Assembly (NCBI GenBank): GCA_002794785.1
Contig: NBBA01000008.1
Location: 1,860,001 to 1,924,000, forward strand
Source: Coniferiporia sulphurascens
Taxonomy: Eukaryota; Basidiomycota; Agaricomycetes; Hymenochaetales; Hymenochaetaceae
Direction: 5' to 3'
DNA: 64,000 bases
Numbering within the stretch: the stretch's first letter is position 1; each line of letters starts with the position of its first letter. Positions 1-9,919 of this stretch are shown here, in pieces. The notes under the pieces are model-generated. The model searched no databases and was not told where the DNA came from. It saw only the letters and a list, made by a program, of their open reading frames with translations. The position numbers were made by a program, and so were the translations under genes.

Positions 1-341
1 GCGGGTATGTTCAGCTTTACTTTCCACCAGTGATTCGTCCACGACGGGCCAAACGAGTCGCCCTTCTTCGCAGGACGGAACTCCTGTTGCATGGCTTCTG
101 CAAACGTCGGCTTCGTAAGCCCCGGTGCACTCCAGACTTTCAGCTGCACGTTCTCCGGTCCGTCCAGCTTGTAGATAAAGAGGGCCGAGGAGAGGTTGAC
201 ATCGGAGAAATGACCACCCGTGAACTGAGAGAGTCGGTTTTGTGTCAAGCCCTTGATCCACTTCGCACCGGGGCTGGGATTGAGAACAGGATACTCCCCA
301 GACGAGCTGTTCGGATTAGAGTGAGCACAACCACCACCCAT
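1..341 (-). CDS. GH38 alpha-mannosidase (Ams1-type), 5' end only, runs off window
   Basis: The first 113 codons of a glycoside hydrolase family 38 alpha-mannosidase, translated from the ATG whose complement is at 339-341. Read directly: an N-terminal segment with KWIKGLTQNRLSQF, then GGHFSDVNLSSALFIYKLD, LKVWSAPG and GDSFGPSWTNHWWKV, without stop or frameshift to the window edge. In fungal Ams1-type enzymes this stretch precedes the catalytic GH38 domain; the enzyme removes alpha-mannose residues from free oligosaccharides in cytosol and vacuole. The catalytic domain lies outside the window, so activity cannot be judged. No signal peptide is visible, as expected for Ams1. The family assignment rests on recognising these motifs, not on a search. 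Confidence 0.82.
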   Translation of the reverse strand, partial: MGGGCAHSNPNSSSGEYPVLNPSPGAKWIKGLTQNRLSQFTGGHFSDVNLSSALFIYKLDGPENVQLKVWSAPGLTKPTFAEAMQQEFRPAKKGDSFGPSWTNHWWKVKLNIP

Positions 342-384
342 TGTGTCAGTACTTGTCTGATATGCGGGTCAGACAGGGAGCGGG

Positions 385-560
385 TAGCAACGCGGCACGG
401 GATAAAGCAACTTAAGCAAGCTACCGATCACGTGCGTCTCCGTGGGGACCAAACTCCAAATTGCCAAATCCATCGTACGCTTTCTCTTTCGTCCGACGCC
501 TGTGAATACAGTATTCAGTTGAAAATGCCTCCTAGCTCGGCCTTTTTATATCTAGAAGAG
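385..560. repeat. Upstream segment of the mannosidase gene, also present at 12358-12575
   Basis: This stretch just upstream of the mannosidase start shares long runs with 12358-12575, including GGGATAAAGCAACTT, GCTACCGATCACGTGC and CAGTTGAAAAT, in the same orientation. It contains the E-box-like palindrome CACGTG. The two copies differ by substitutions and by an insertion in the second copy. Confidence 0.7.
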
Positions 561-572
561 CCAAGGCGCTAA

Positions 573-877
573 TTGGGCTCAATTTATGCGGAGACTACAT
601 TTCGGACTGATGGATACGCACACGGTTTTTGTGTGACTGGGGTTCTGCCGGCAGTGAACATCCTCGCTCTTCCGAACTTTTGTGTTGCCACTGTCTGCTG
701 GATAACCAGGTCGATTGCTGCTCTGGCCACTGAAATCCACTGGGGATGGCGCATTAAAAAAATCCACTTGCGCCCATCCAGCCTCCAGCTGCTATTGGCT
801 TTGGTCACAGGAGTCGGGACACTCGTGCGTTCGGGCCAACGAGGCGGTTGACGAGCTCGCAAGCCTAGTGGACCATA
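573..877. other. Intergenic, nothing supported
   Basis: Overlapping ORFs occur on both strands, but none shows a recognisable family, intron pattern or conservation in the second copy of the neighbouring duplication. I see no gene here. Confidence 0.5.
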
Positions 878-3660
878 GTCCTTCTTTCCCCTAAACTCCG
901 AGTGGGACGTGTCTGCGGCTAAAATCCTGTGCACATTCCGAGCACCGACTTAGTGTGGCACAAGGTTGCGGTATGATGCCCGGATGAAATGTTGGCCGTA
1001 ATGCTCAGGAAGCACCTGCAGTATGAGCCTTAGGCATGCGCGCTCGATCTCGCATGTATGCATCACTCATAAATCAAGATAACGCAATAATTAAAGCTCA
1101 GGATGGTCCGTTAAAACGTACATAGTTTCAGCCCTACAAACAGTGAAAGGATCGTCGAACAAGCGAGAAGCGAGAGAGGCTCAGGGAGAATAGGAATCGG
1201 AACATATCGTGCTATAAATAGACTAGAAGCAGCTGGAATGGCTACTAATTATGCTACAATTCAGCTCATGCACGCTGTGTGTCTGTGCTATAGAAAATCC
1301 GGAACGACCGAAGGCCTACACCAAGATTTATGCAAATTGGATTTCGCTTACACTCCGAGCCCCGGTCCTGTAGCTCGTGCCTCCATTAACGCCCATTTCG
1401 GCAGCCTCATTCAAGTGTACCAGCAGGCGGCAGCCTACTATGCAAGGAAAGGTAGTGCTTGCTAACACAACCTGCATTATATTAAACGCTGCGTTGGAGG
1501 AGTTTCTTGATCCACCCAGTTAAATGTAACGTGCGTTACACCGCATATCATTATACTAGAGAATGGTGTTAAATTAGCCGAAACGGAGGAAATGTGAAAT
1601 ATTTACATGGAAAAATAGAACGCTTGATCGAGGATGAGAACTTTGACAAGGTCGACACCTTTAAATCCGGCCGATTCTCGCCAAATAGAGGCAGCTTTGT
1701 AGAAAGCCAGGACCATTAAGATAAGCTCAAATACAAGTGCAGCCGTCCTATCATGATGTGAGCACGAAATCACTACTATGAAGCGTTGTGTACGAACCAG
1801 TAAAACATCTCGAATAAAGGAAAATAGTACCGTCTTGGCCACAAAAGACATAACCTTCTGCACCTCCTACAGATTCTGTTTCGTTGTCAGTAGTAGTACA
1901 GTAGCTCTAGGCAGAAAAAGTCGTAGATTCTTCGCTTACCTTTTTCTTTTATAATCATACTAATTATAAATCCTAGCATGAAGGTGGATTCTATAGCAAA
2001 CAAAGCTCTGAGGTACACGGCCAGTTTCCTTTCTGTTAAGATTTAGATGCACAAACTGAGCCTCTATGGCGACTCCAAAGTAAAGCCAAGTACCTCCGGA
2101 CCATAATGCGAGGACCCTTATCAAGAGAATGTCTGATAAGAGCATCGGGATAATGTGAGAAGAGATCTAAATAACGTACTTACAGTCAATCAGAACGATG
2201 GTCATCCAGCCTGAGTTCAGCATCACCGTTAGCCTTGCTCTTATTGGAAAAAACTGGCTCACCCCCTGAACTCCCAGCCCATGTGGAAAAGTTGCCTGTA
2301 TTCTCATTAGCGCAACCTATGATGAAGAAACATTTCCCCTCACATCTAGATGGTCTCGATTATTAACCGGGGTACAAATACGATTCAGTGGCGTACGTAC
2401 AGTGTTAAGTTTGTGTGATCCGAATAAGCTAAGCTCATTTCAATAGTTAAAGTCAAGTTTCCCGTGCTGGGTCGACTTAAAGATAACAAAGCTCACTCGG
2501 TATATATCACCAATACAGAAAAGATCCCTATGTAGCGATTCTGTGCAGTGGAAGGTGCGTGCTTGGTTAGTGATCCGTGTCTCACTCTAAAAAGCGATGG
2601 GCGTGATGTTTACTTACAAGAAAATAGACTATGCTGACGGTCTTGCGGGGCGAGCTCTTTGTCAACCCGGCGTGCAACATGGTTAGAGGGTGGGCGAAGC
2701 AGTACTGCAGAGGGAAAACTCACCCAAAAGTATTCAACCTGATTCATCAAACAAATTATGAATTAGAGATGAAGAGTGGATATCGGAGATTTATATACCT
2801 CTTTATCAAATGTGACGACTAAAAGAGCATATCAAAAGAAGGTTTCAGTTGTTGAATGTGTTATGGACTCAACTGGTATCATAACAAAGAATGGTAGCGA
2901 TTGCGATTTGGACACATGTTTTTTGCTCATAGATGGAAAGGAAGGTCTGAATCGTACTGGGATCCATAGGCTCCACACCAGACCGGGTTGATAGCATTAC
3001 GGGAAGCGTCATGGTTTAAGGTATACAGTGCGTACAGAATGAGAGAAGTCAAGAAGAGACTGGCACCAGAGTCGAGCTTATATGAGGGAGCCTGAGAAGA
3101 AACTCTTCGAGCTTTTAGTTCAACAAAGACTTGCCCTAAGATGCTCTTCACAGCTTTCGTGATATTTGGTTTTATGTAAGAATGCGGCTCCTGAGTGGCC
3201 AAGTAGCGAGAACCATATCAGAAACCACAAACATAATTTACCAATCAAATCCAGATAGCAAGGGTCAGAAATCAGATCTTGGAGCTACAATATCGCCAGC
3301 AAGAAAACCCTTCCCATCCCATCTGAATTGAAACTTTCGGAAAAGAAGAAACCGTAGCGAAAGCAGGTCCGGTAGCCTTCATAGTGTCCAGATCTGTTTC
3401 TGCGTGTGCTATGCAGGAGTAGAAGGAAAATATTGCGCAAGTTCTTCCATTTCCACTGGCAAAATATGTTGCGCGTGCTGCATCGGGCATACTACAGCAG
3501 AAACTCTCACTGCATGACTTGTTTAGGATGAACAGAGAAGATTTCTCGGCGCTGATCACTAAAACTGTAACCGCACAGGCTTACACGCAGGGACTTTTGA
3601 AGTTGGGAAACCTCCGCATTACATTTCCGAGTCTCTGTACCAGGTTTACTCACTGAACAC
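878..3660. repeat. Direct segmental duplication, copy 1
   Basis: Aligns by eye in the same orientation with 15215-18198; for example both contain GCGGCTAAAATCCTGTGCAC near their left ends and TCTCTGTACC followed by GGTTTACTCACT near their right ends. Differences are scattered substitutions and small indels. The alignment then resumes at 4534-4640 of this copy against 18199-18310, so about 870 bases (3661-4533) are extra here or lost there. The only recognisable gene inside is a DUF6533-like membrane-protein gene on the minus strand. Confidence 0.85.
1328..2265 (-). pseudogene. DUF6533-like integral membrane protein, broken copy 1
   Basis: Minus-strand remains of a multi-spanning membrane protein of the DUF6533 type common in Agaricomycetes. 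Readable pieces: MLLSDILLIRVLALWSG (1960-2145), TAALVFELILMVLAFYKAA with IWRESAGFKG and VKVLILDQAFYF (1603-1863), and a C-terminal piece with FPCIVGCRLLVHLNEAAE ending at the TAA at 1328-1330. The frame is broken relative to copy 2: the exon ending near 1870 shifts frame before the conserved PPLFEMFYWF block, and one base is missing near 1500 in the C-terminal exon. Function of the family is unknown. The pieces match copy 2 in order and strand, so the locus is real even though this copy looks disabled. Confidence 0.6.
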
Positions 3661-4533
3661 CATGCAAGCTAAGGTATGATGATCAGTAGTACTTAAGATC
3701 CAAGTCTGAAACGCACAGTGATAGAGCATCATAACAATGATATGGGAAACTATAGTTGTGCCAACAAGAATAGCAACGTGAATGGACTGTGAATGTTTTA
3801 CCTTGCCGTTCGAACATTGAAGTTGAGGACTGGTTGTGGGTGCACGTGCATCTTCTTACCTTGGAACAACCCTCCATGACACTCGAACACTTCTTCTGGA
3901 TGTCTCCGCACCCCGTTCCGATCATCCGAAGACCCGGTCAAAGAAAACATGGAGGCACAGAAGGAAATGAAATACGCACCAACGTGGAACTCCCCGCACG
4001 GAGTTCCAGACTGTCTCCTGTATTGTAATGGATTGTACATAGTGTTCGTTCGATCCCGCAGCCTGGAGGGCGTTCCTTGACCCCGAGAACACCATCAGGA
4101 AGCGTAATGAGTGCGCCCACCCAATGTGTCCACATGATCTCCGAGTTCCTGAAATACTAGTGCTGTCAAAATACATGGTGATCTGTTTTGAGGAAACTGG
4201 TGTCACGGAGCGTGTAGCACAAGACTGACTGCCTCGTGCATCGAGCGTGAGCGTGAACGTATACCGTGATCAGTGTTACACCGCATTTCAGTGTCCCAAC
4301 TCTGCTCAGCCTTTCTCCATCAGATCATCTGTGCTTGCGGCCGCAGGCCAGTTGAATGTGAGATGTATGCACAAGAATAGAATCACGGAACTCCTGGATG
4401 TTCTAATGAAAAGTCGATCGGCAGATTCTGTGAAGAAAAGTCGCTAGGTAAGGCAGTTAAGGACAAAAACAGTAATTAAAAAAAGGGTCGAAGTTAGGTT
4501 TATTTGTCATACTCAAATTTCTAAATTGTGTAT
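3661..4533. other. Extra segment in duplication copy 1, no gene supported
   Basis: This stretch has no counterpart in the second copy of the duplication. It carries only overlapping short ORFs (for example 3789-4028 plus and 3922-4206 minus) whose products I do not recognise. No terminal repeats are obvious at its edges. Confidence 0.45.
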
Positions 4534-4868
4534 CCCCTATCGGCATCAGGAATATTACAATCTCTTAGTTTTGAAACTGCGTAAACTCCGTTAAAGCTTC
4601 TTCACAACTACTTTCCGGAAATGTCACCGTGTAGAGAGTTCTATGGGGACAAAATTCAAAGTTTTCGAGTATGACTAAGTAACCTAACTTCAGCCTATTT
4701 TTACTGTGTTTGTCCTTATTTTCCTTAGAAAGCGAATTTTTCTTCACGGGATGTGCTGCTGGAATTCTCTGTGGTGTCGATGCTCCGAACGCCAGACTCT
4801 AACATAGTGTAGTCCGATCTCTCAATACAAATGTACTAGTGTAGCCTATAATAAATTGTGACTGCGAG

Positions 4869-5530
4869 TGTTAGGACCAAGGGTAACCGTGGTTAGCCAA
4901 TGGAACAAGTAGTTGAGATAGAGTTGAGGTGTGTGATTGAGTCAAGAATAAGTTGGTAGATGTTGGTACTTCGCTCAGGAGAAGTCTGAGAGAATTGAGA
5001 AGGTGAATTAAACTGGGGGTCTAGGCTGGTCTAGGCCCTCCTTATATACATGAAGAAGAAGCTCCACTTGAAAGTGGACGCTCCACAAGGCTCTGCAGTT
5101 GGAGCTATGACGTCTCACAGTGCCATCATAAGCTCCACTGACTTGGAGCTGTGTACCAGTGCTAATGACCTCATTAGAGGATCATATGAGAAATAACTAT
5201 CTACGATTGGCCATTGGTGCTCCACTGAGCTCCACTGCGCGTCATGCACTCCACTAGGCTCCACTGAGCTCATAGGGACATCATATGGTATCATAATGAC
5301 TTCACCATGACGCTTAGGCTGTGCACGTCGCCCCACTGTTCTGCACACTACCCTGTAGACTTATGTGCCAGTGGCTTCTTGTTAAGATGCTGCCTAACAG
5401 CTTGATGATTGGTAAGTCATTAACTTGTCTTGATGGCCTCCTGTACTGGTTCCTCCATGTTATCCTGTCATTTTGGACACTTGTCGGTTTAAGGTTTGTG
5501 GCTGGCTTCAGTAAGCGCTTCGGTTCCTGC
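4869..5530 (-). repeat. LTR-like sequence flanking palindrome 1 (minus orientation)
   Basis: Begins TGTTAGGACC, the reverse of an LTR end of the form ...CCTAACA. Read on the minus strand it holds a TATA-like box (TGTATATAAGG, near 5040-5050) followed by CAGTTTAATTCAC about 40 bases on, the same spacing and core as in the LTR-like sequences of palindrome 2. Upstream of the TATA box the motif GCTCCACT or its complement recurs at least seven times between 5050 and 5270, like an enhancer array. The inner boundary is uncertain, and no matching copy is found on the right side of palindrome 1. Confidence 0.5.
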
Positions 5531-5563
5531 CGAGTGTGGCTTAATCATGTAATGCAATATCAG

Positions 5564-6304
5564 CTAAAGGTCCATAGGCGGGTACCTTTCAGTCAGTGTC
5601 CTGTTGTCGATCACATTGTCCGGCGGTTCGTTAATGTGGTTTATCCTAGTGATACATTGCATGTATCCTGGAGGTGGCGCCAGGGGTGATCCATTTGATA
5701 ACCATAGTGTTATCACGTAAAGATTAACATTGCCGATCTGTTGATCGGTGGTCGTCGATCCCTTTGCTGATAGATTCTCGAAGAGGGTGATTACCTTTGC
5801 GCATAATCGGTGAGTGTTAGCTAGGAATGTGTTATCCTGCAATGTCCTGTATGGGAAGGATCCTGAGACCACTTGTAGGTCACATTCCTTGTCATGTATG
5901 TGTGGGTTCACTATCATCTGGACATGGATGTTGTGCAAAAACTCCTGTACATTTGTACTGTGTGCGTTACCCTGACCTCCATGCCATTGCCTATAGGGTC
6001 TACAGCATGATCTGTAGTTACCTGGCAGTTCATGTACCCTGCCATGTAAAAGCATTCAGTTATTACTGTGTTAAATGCTTCCCATGATTGATTGTATGCA
6101 GTCCGGCATCGGTGGCAGAGTCTTTAGCAGTCGCTTGAGCATTGTGATTGGCCTGATGTTCCCAAGAAGTCCTGGTTTTCTAGTTAGTTCCATCCCCATG
6201 TTGAATGATTGCTGGATAGTCTCCATGGGAGTCCCTTCCTGTATTGGTAGTTGCTGGTGTCATTGTCTAAGCTTGTAAGCAAGCTTATTCATCAATTCCT
6301 AACA
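5564..6304 (-). pseudogene. Left arm of palindrome 1: decayed ORF related to palindrome 2 ORF
   Basis: A 163-codon minus-strand reading frame (5564-6055) plus upstream sequence in another frame. The protein has PPGYMQCITRINHINEPP and a following DNRTLTERYPP, matching in position PGYSRITNINAIGAEE and DDRTPERTP of the palindrome 2 protein. Upstream in another frame, LCHRC, YNQSWEAFN and AGYMNCQVTTDHA match LCQCC, DQVAWKVFN and AGYDNCQITFDHT. This is a divergent, frameshifted homologue. Function unknown. Confidence 0.55.
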
Positions 6305-6479
6305 GGGGGTGCATGCAGGTGCTGTGAAGAAAGGGGCTGAAGTGAGCAGGGGGTGGGGAGATGGGGGTGTGGAAGGAGCATCCACTGGGGGGGTGCTGGT
6401 GTGAGTGTCGGCTGAGGGGGAGACAGTGTGGGCACCGGAGTTGGGGTCAGTTGTGGGAGAGTGGACAGTGGTGGGTGGG
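6305..6479 (+). other. G-rich spacer at the centre of palindrome 1
   Basis: A 175-base unpaired loop between the arms, strongly purine-rich on the plus strand, with at least eight runs of four to seven G residues at short spacing. Such a pattern fits G-quadruplex formation on one strand. The right side ends in GTGGGTGGG directly before TGTTAGG, which also resembles a polypurine tract followed by an LTR start. Confidence 0.7.
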
Positions 6480-7252
6480 TGTTAGGAATTGATGAATAAG
6501 CTTGCTTACAAGCTTAGACAATGACACCAGCAACTACCAATACAGGAAGGGACTCCCATGGAGACTATCCAGCAATCATTCAACATGGGGATGGAACTAA
6601 CTAGAAAACCAGGACTTCTTGGGAACATCAGGCCAATCACAATGCTCAAGCGACTGCTAAAGACTCTGCCACCGATGCCGGACTGCATACAATCAATCAT
6701 GGGAAGCATTTAACACAGTAATAACTGAATGCTTTTACATGGCAGGGTACATGAACTGCCAGGTAACTACAGATCATGCTGTAGACCCTATAGGCAATGG
6801 CATGGAGGTCAGGGTAACGCACACAGTACAAATGTACAGGAGTTTTTGCACAACATCCATGTCCAGATGATAGTGAACCCACACATACATGACAAGGAAT
6901 GTGACCTACAAGTGGTCTCAGGATCCTTCCCATACAGGACATTGCAGGATAACACATTCCTAGCTAACACTCACTGATTACGTGCAAAGGTAATCACCCT
7001 CTTCGGGAATCTATCAGCAAAGGGATCGACAACTGCTGATCAACAGATCGGCAACATTAATCTTTACATGATAACACTACGGCTATCAAATGGATCACCC
7101 CCGGCGCCACCTCCAGGATACATGCAACATATCACTAGGATAAACCACATTAACGAACCGCCAGATAATGTGATTGACAACAGGACACCAACCGAAAGGT
7201 ACCTGCCTATGGACCTTTAGCCAATATCGCATTACACGATTAAGCCACACTC
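6480..7252 (+). pseudogene. Right arm of palindrome 1: decayed ORF, mirror copy
   Basis: Plus-strand mirror of the left arm. The ORF at 6729-6977 begins as in the left arm, then a TGA replaces the continuation (after the LANTH residues), and the distal part continues in frame fragments with the PPGYM and DNRTPTERYLP blocks. It reads outward from the spacer, as the left arm does. Confidence 0.5.
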
Positions 7253-7435
7253 TGTTAGTAAATTAATGAAAATTGTGATCATCGGATTGACATGGCAAGA
7301 CCCGTAACTCTAATCAATACCAGGAATCTATGTCAACGCTGTAAAGATGCAGATCAAGTAGCATGGAAAGCTTTTAATATTGCATGCACAACAGTAGGAC
7401 AGAATGCAGGATATGACAACTGTCAAATAACATTC
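7253..7435 (+). pseudogene. Truncated 5' piece of the palindrome 2 ORF
   Basis: Starts with TAAATTAATGAAAATTGTGATC and an ATG followed by codons for ARPVTLINTRNLCQRCKDAD, very close to the start of the palindrome 2 ORF including its upstream sequence. It stops abruptly at 7435, where the TGTTAG end of the next LTR-like sequence begins. It is therefore a third, truncated copy, lying in the same orientation as the right arm of palindrome 1. Confidence 0.75.
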
Positions 7436-7980
7436 TGTTAGATTCACTCCCTGATTAAGGGTTAGAAACAAGTGATAACAGATTCACACAATGTTACTAG
7501 TTAGTTTAGGGTAGGCTTGGTACCCTTCACTCGCTAGAGTGTTAGAGCTGATGATGGTGGTAAGAGACAAGAGATGAATTAAACTGCTTTTTACTGCAAT
7601 TTTACATTGGGCTTTTATACTCTACATGTTGTAGTCTATTTACTATGTTCCAGTAGTTACTACAACATACTACTCTTGATTTATAAGTCATAGGAATGTT
7701 CCAGTACAATCCTGTACATGCTATTTACTATTCTTAGCTCTCTTATGAGTCAGTTACATATTCCGGTATGTTCTACAGCCTACCGTGCTATCTTTATCTT
7801 ATGCCAGAACCTTCCCTGAGTTTCCATCAAGTCATACAGTACAATACCTAAGTTAACCATTCTTGGATACTACTATACCTATGATGCTTCTCCTTATTTC
7901 CTAATTGGTTCTGCTGTGCGATGCGCTATACTTGGCTCCCATCAATTGCATCTTCAATTGATCACCATGCTTCCATTGGC
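7436..7980 (-). repeat. LTR-like sequence, left side of palindrome 2
   Basis: Minus-oriented copy of the sequence at about 9920-10465. On the minus strand it reads from TGATGGGAGCC-like sequence through a TATA-like box (near 7615) to CAGTTTAATTCATC and ends CTAACA. The TG...CA form, the TATA-box position and an AATAAA-like signal in its partner support LTR identity; the exact inner boundary is uncertain. Confidence 0.6.
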
Positions 7981-8078
7981 TATTCTTAGCTGAATGCTTA
8001 GATATATTTGTGTGGCTCAGCGATTATGCTATCCTTCTTAATCTTATCTTGTTGTGGCTTGTTACTTATTACTGTAGA

Positions 8079-8729
8079 CTAAGATTGAGTCATTTCTTCT
8101 ATAATTTTGTTGAAAGGGGTTCGTTCTGGTGTCCTATCATCTACTGGCATAAAGAGCTCCTCAGCTCCTATAGCATTTATATTTGTTATCCTGCTATACC
8201 CTGGTGTGACTCTATATGACGGTTCATCATTGAACCATCGTATTATAATCTCCTTATCTATTGGTACTAGCTCCTGTCTTTGGTTTGGTTCCTTTTGATC
8301 TACTGTTGTGTGTCCTTTGGCTATGAAGTTGGCTTTGTATGCAAATAGTTGTTCTTGTAATTGTTTATTGATAGTATGAACTATTTGGTGTGCTGCTTCT
8401 GCATAATCAGTTGATGTAATAACTGCCCTTTGATAACATAATTCATTATGTGGCTGATTATAAATCTTGGTTCTTGTGTAAGCACTGATTACATATCTAT
8501 TCAATTGGTATGAGAACATAGTCGCTCTATGTTCGATTATTACTTCCAGCCTTTCCACCACTTGCCGTTCCCTTGTTGTATGATCAAATGTTATTTGACA
8601 GTTGTCATATCCTGCATTCTGTCCTACTGTTGCACATGCAATATTAAACACTTTCCATGCTACTTGGTCTGCATCTTTACAGCATTGACATAGATTCCTG
8701 GTATCGATTAAATTTACGGGTCTTGCCAT
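8079..8729 (-). CDS. Palindrome 2 left-arm ORF, 216 residues, unknown function
   Basis: Open from an ATG at 8729 to a stop at 8079. The product is hydrophilic with no membrane segment or signal peptide. Conserved points, judged against the other copies in this window, are a Cys cluster (NLCQCCKDAD; CxxC in two other copies), DQVAWKVFNIAC, AGYDNCQITFDHT, and a C-terminal PGYSRITNIN block followed by DDRTPERTP. I do not recognise the family. It could be a structural or accessory protein of the mobile element; no transposase, protease, polymerase or integrase motif is present. It is the only copy of four that is open from end to end, and sits head-to-head with its mirror copy, only about 98 bases away. 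Confidence 0.5.
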   Translation of the reverse strand: MARPVNLIDTRNLCQCCKDADQVAWKVFNIACATVGQNAGYDNCQITFDHTTRERQVVERLEVIIEHRATMFSYQLNRYVISAYTRTKIYNQPHNELCYQRAVITSTDYAEAAHQIVHTINKQLQEQLFAYKANFIAKGHTTVDQKEPNQRQELVPIDKEIIIRWFNDEPSYRVTPGYSRITNINAIGAEELFMPVDDRTPERTPFNKIIEEMTQS

Positions 8730-8776
8730 GTCGATCTTGCTAATCCGTTGATCCGGCGATCACAATTTTCATCAAT

Positions 8777-8819
8777 TTACTAACATGTGGCTGCAATAGC
8801 TGCGATGGAGGTGTTGTGT
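8777..8819. other. Centre of palindrome 2
   Basis: Short unpaired spacer between the two arms, whose inner ends read GATCACAATTTTCATCAATT on the left and the near-complement after 8820. Both divergent ORFs start within about 50 bases of it, so any promoter for them would have to sit here. Confidence 0.6.
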
Positions 8820-8849
8820 AAGTAAATTGATGCAAATTGTGGTGATCGA

Positions 8850-9600
8850 CATGGCAAGACCCATAACTCTAATTGATACCAGAAACCTATTCCAATGCTG
8901 TAAAGATGCAGACCAAGTAGCATGGAAAGTGTTTAATATTGCATGTGCAACAGTAGGACAAAATGCAGGATATGACAACTGTCAAATAACATTTGATCAT
9001 ACAACAAGGGAATGGCAAGTGGTGGAGAGACAAGAAGTAGTAATTGAACATAGAGCAACTATGTTCTCATACCAATTGAATAGATATGTGATCAGCACTT
9101 ATACAAGAACCAAGATTTATAATCAGCCACATAATGTATTATGTTATCAAGGGGTGGTTATTACATCAACTGACTATGCAGAAGTGGCACACCAAATAGT
9201 TCACACTATCAATAAACAACTACAAGAACAAATGTTCACATACAAAGCCAACTTCATAGCCAAAGGACATACAACAGTTGATTGAAAGGAACCAAGACCA
9301 GGACAGGAGTTAGTACCCATAGATAAAGAAATCATAATATGATGGTTCAATGATGAACCTTTGTATAGAATTACACCAGGGTATAGTAGGATAGCAAATA
9401 TAAATGCTACAGGGCCCGAAGAGCTCTTTATGCCAATAGATGACAGGACACCACAGGAGACACCAATATTAGGGATAATGAACATCTGAAACAAGTCCAG
9501 TACAGCATCCCAGGTATCCCAGAAAGGTAATATCAAGGCTCAAGCCACAATTGATGGAACGAAGTGCGAAGCCACAAAGAAGCACTAGATAAGGTTACAG
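8850..9600 (+). pseudogene. Palindrome 2 right-arm ORF, mirror copy with stops
   Basis: Starts at the ATG at 8851 with MARPITLIDTRNLFQCC and runs in frame to a TGA at 9283-9285, after which the same frame continues with QELVPIDKEIII, another stop, then WFNDEPLYRITPGYSRIANIN and DDRTP. It is about nine-tenths identical to the left-arm protein by eye. At the first Cys position it has Phe, so the cluster is partly lost. It is probably disabled. Confidence 0.55.
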
Positions 9601-9617
9601 ATGCCAAGGGCCATAAC

Positions 9618-9873
9618 TCTTAAAATCTACACACGTTGTGGTAGATGATGAGGTGCAGTGGTGAAGTTAAGGCGAAGGTGGGTTATCAGCATAAACCGAT
9701 GTATTTCATAGTAGAGACCAGCTCTCCTTATATACATCTACCGTGAGCTACATATACTATAACTATCATAGCTCTTATCGTATGGCATTATCGTTGCGTT
9801 ATCGTTTACTTAGTAAGATGGATGTTCATATGACCATCTTTATATTTAGTACGTTCATTATATTTATTTAATA
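9618..9873 (-). repeat. Solo copia LTR inside palindrome 2
   Basis: A 256-base minus-oriented LTR of the copia family described below, beginning TCTTAAAATC and ending ATTTAATA. It is flanked by the 5-bp direct repeat ATAAC (9613-9617 and 9874-9878). No internal sequence is present, so it is a solo LTR left by LTR-LTR recombination. It dates after formation of palindrome 2. Confidence 0.9.
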
Positions 9874-9919
9874 ATAACCTTAATATAAATATAACATCTG
9901 AATTAAGTGTTTGGTAAAT

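Larger units (their letters stand above)
5530..7252. repeat. Palindrome 1: inverted arms 5530-6304 and 6480-7252
   Basis: Two arms of about 775 bases are reverse complements around a 175-base spacer. The inner ~480 bases appear identical: the minus-strand and plus-strand readings give the same 67- and 86-residue peptides on each side. The outer parts carry a few substitutions. The inner arm ends are CCTAACA and TGTTAGG. Each arm contains, reading outward from the centre, a decayed ORF related to that of palindrome 2. Confidence 0.9.

Noticed and set aside
30..572. 180-codon plus-strand ORF at the left edge
   Set aside because: It is the antisense shadow of the alpha-mannosidase reading frame on the minus strand, which shows clear family motifs.
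5530..7252. Palindrome 1 as a pure assembly inversion
   Set aside because: Outer parts of the arms differ by substitutions and the right arm has a stop lacking in the left; an artefact would give identical arms. Long-read confirmation is still desirable.
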